DNA of 5,149 nucleotides from positions 1-5,149 of the forward strand of contig JAHWLA010000195.1 in NCBI GenBank assembly GCA_019347595.1, read 5' to 3'. Source of the stretch: Actinomycetota bacterium. GTDB lineage: Bacteria > Actinomycetota > Acidimicrobiia > Acidimicrobiales > JAHWLA01. The notes below the pieces were generated by a model. The model did not search any database. It saw nothing but the letters and a program-made list of their open reading frames with translations, and had not been told where the DNA came from. Positions 5,106 through 5,149 of the stretch are shown here, piece after piece. How positions within the stretch are numbered: the stretch's first letter is position 1; each line of letters opens with the position of its first letter. The translations under genes were made by a program, and so were the position numbers.

Positions 5106-5149
5106 GCAGCAGAGCAGCCGTCAGCGACAGGGCTGGAGCGGGTCGAAGA

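Noticed and set aside
5115..5135. Possible terminator after the PAS-AraC gene (CAGCC and GGCTG, 11-base loop)
   Set aside because: The stem is only 5 bp and no T-run follows. The remaining bases to 5149 show nothing supportable.

Overview
The window comes from a G+C-rich bacterium. Codon third positions are strongly G/C and long spurious reading frames run antisense to every real gene. Nothing fixes the taxon. Strong Shine-Dalgarno sites at internal genes, no recognisable ones at the two divergent first genes, and the gene families all fit an actinobacterium or a Deinococcota/Trueperaceae-like lineage, but this is inference. No RNA genes, insertion sequences, CRISPR arrays or phage genes were seen.

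Layout. (1) Positions 1-810, + strand: the 3' end of an M16 (insulinase/processing-peptidase-like) gene that starts upstream of the window. It converges, with a 9-bp gap, on (2) a leftward three-gene cluster. In transcription order the cluster is a class V PLP-dependent enzyme related to group II cysteine desulfurases (4167-2749), an alanine dehydrogenase (2747-1686) and a GntR/FCD regulator (1626-820). The first two genes are one base apart, and the ribosome binding site of the second lies in the last two sense codons of the first. The third follows after 59 bp that contain an inverted repeat and a good ribosome binding site. (3) A 197-bp divergent control region (4168-4364) holds a perfect AT-rich 12-bp palindrome, a degenerate second copy at the opposite end, and several further inverted repeats. 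(4) Positions 4365-5105, + strand: a one-component regulator with an N-terminal PAS domain and a C-terminal AraC-type DNA-binding domain.

How the genes may work together (inference). Group II cysteine desulfurases release L-alanine when they remove sulfur, selenium or sulfinate from cysteine-type substrates. Alanine dehydrogenase converts L-alanine to pyruvate, ammonia and NADH. Tight coupling of the two genes suggests a small catabolic module for cysteine, a cysteine-like compound or another alanine-releasing substrate. The divergent PAS-AraC protein would sense an inducer and the GntR/FCD protein would give a second, feedback level of control. The true substrate cannot be read from the sequence. 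The M16 gene is probably unrelated to this module.
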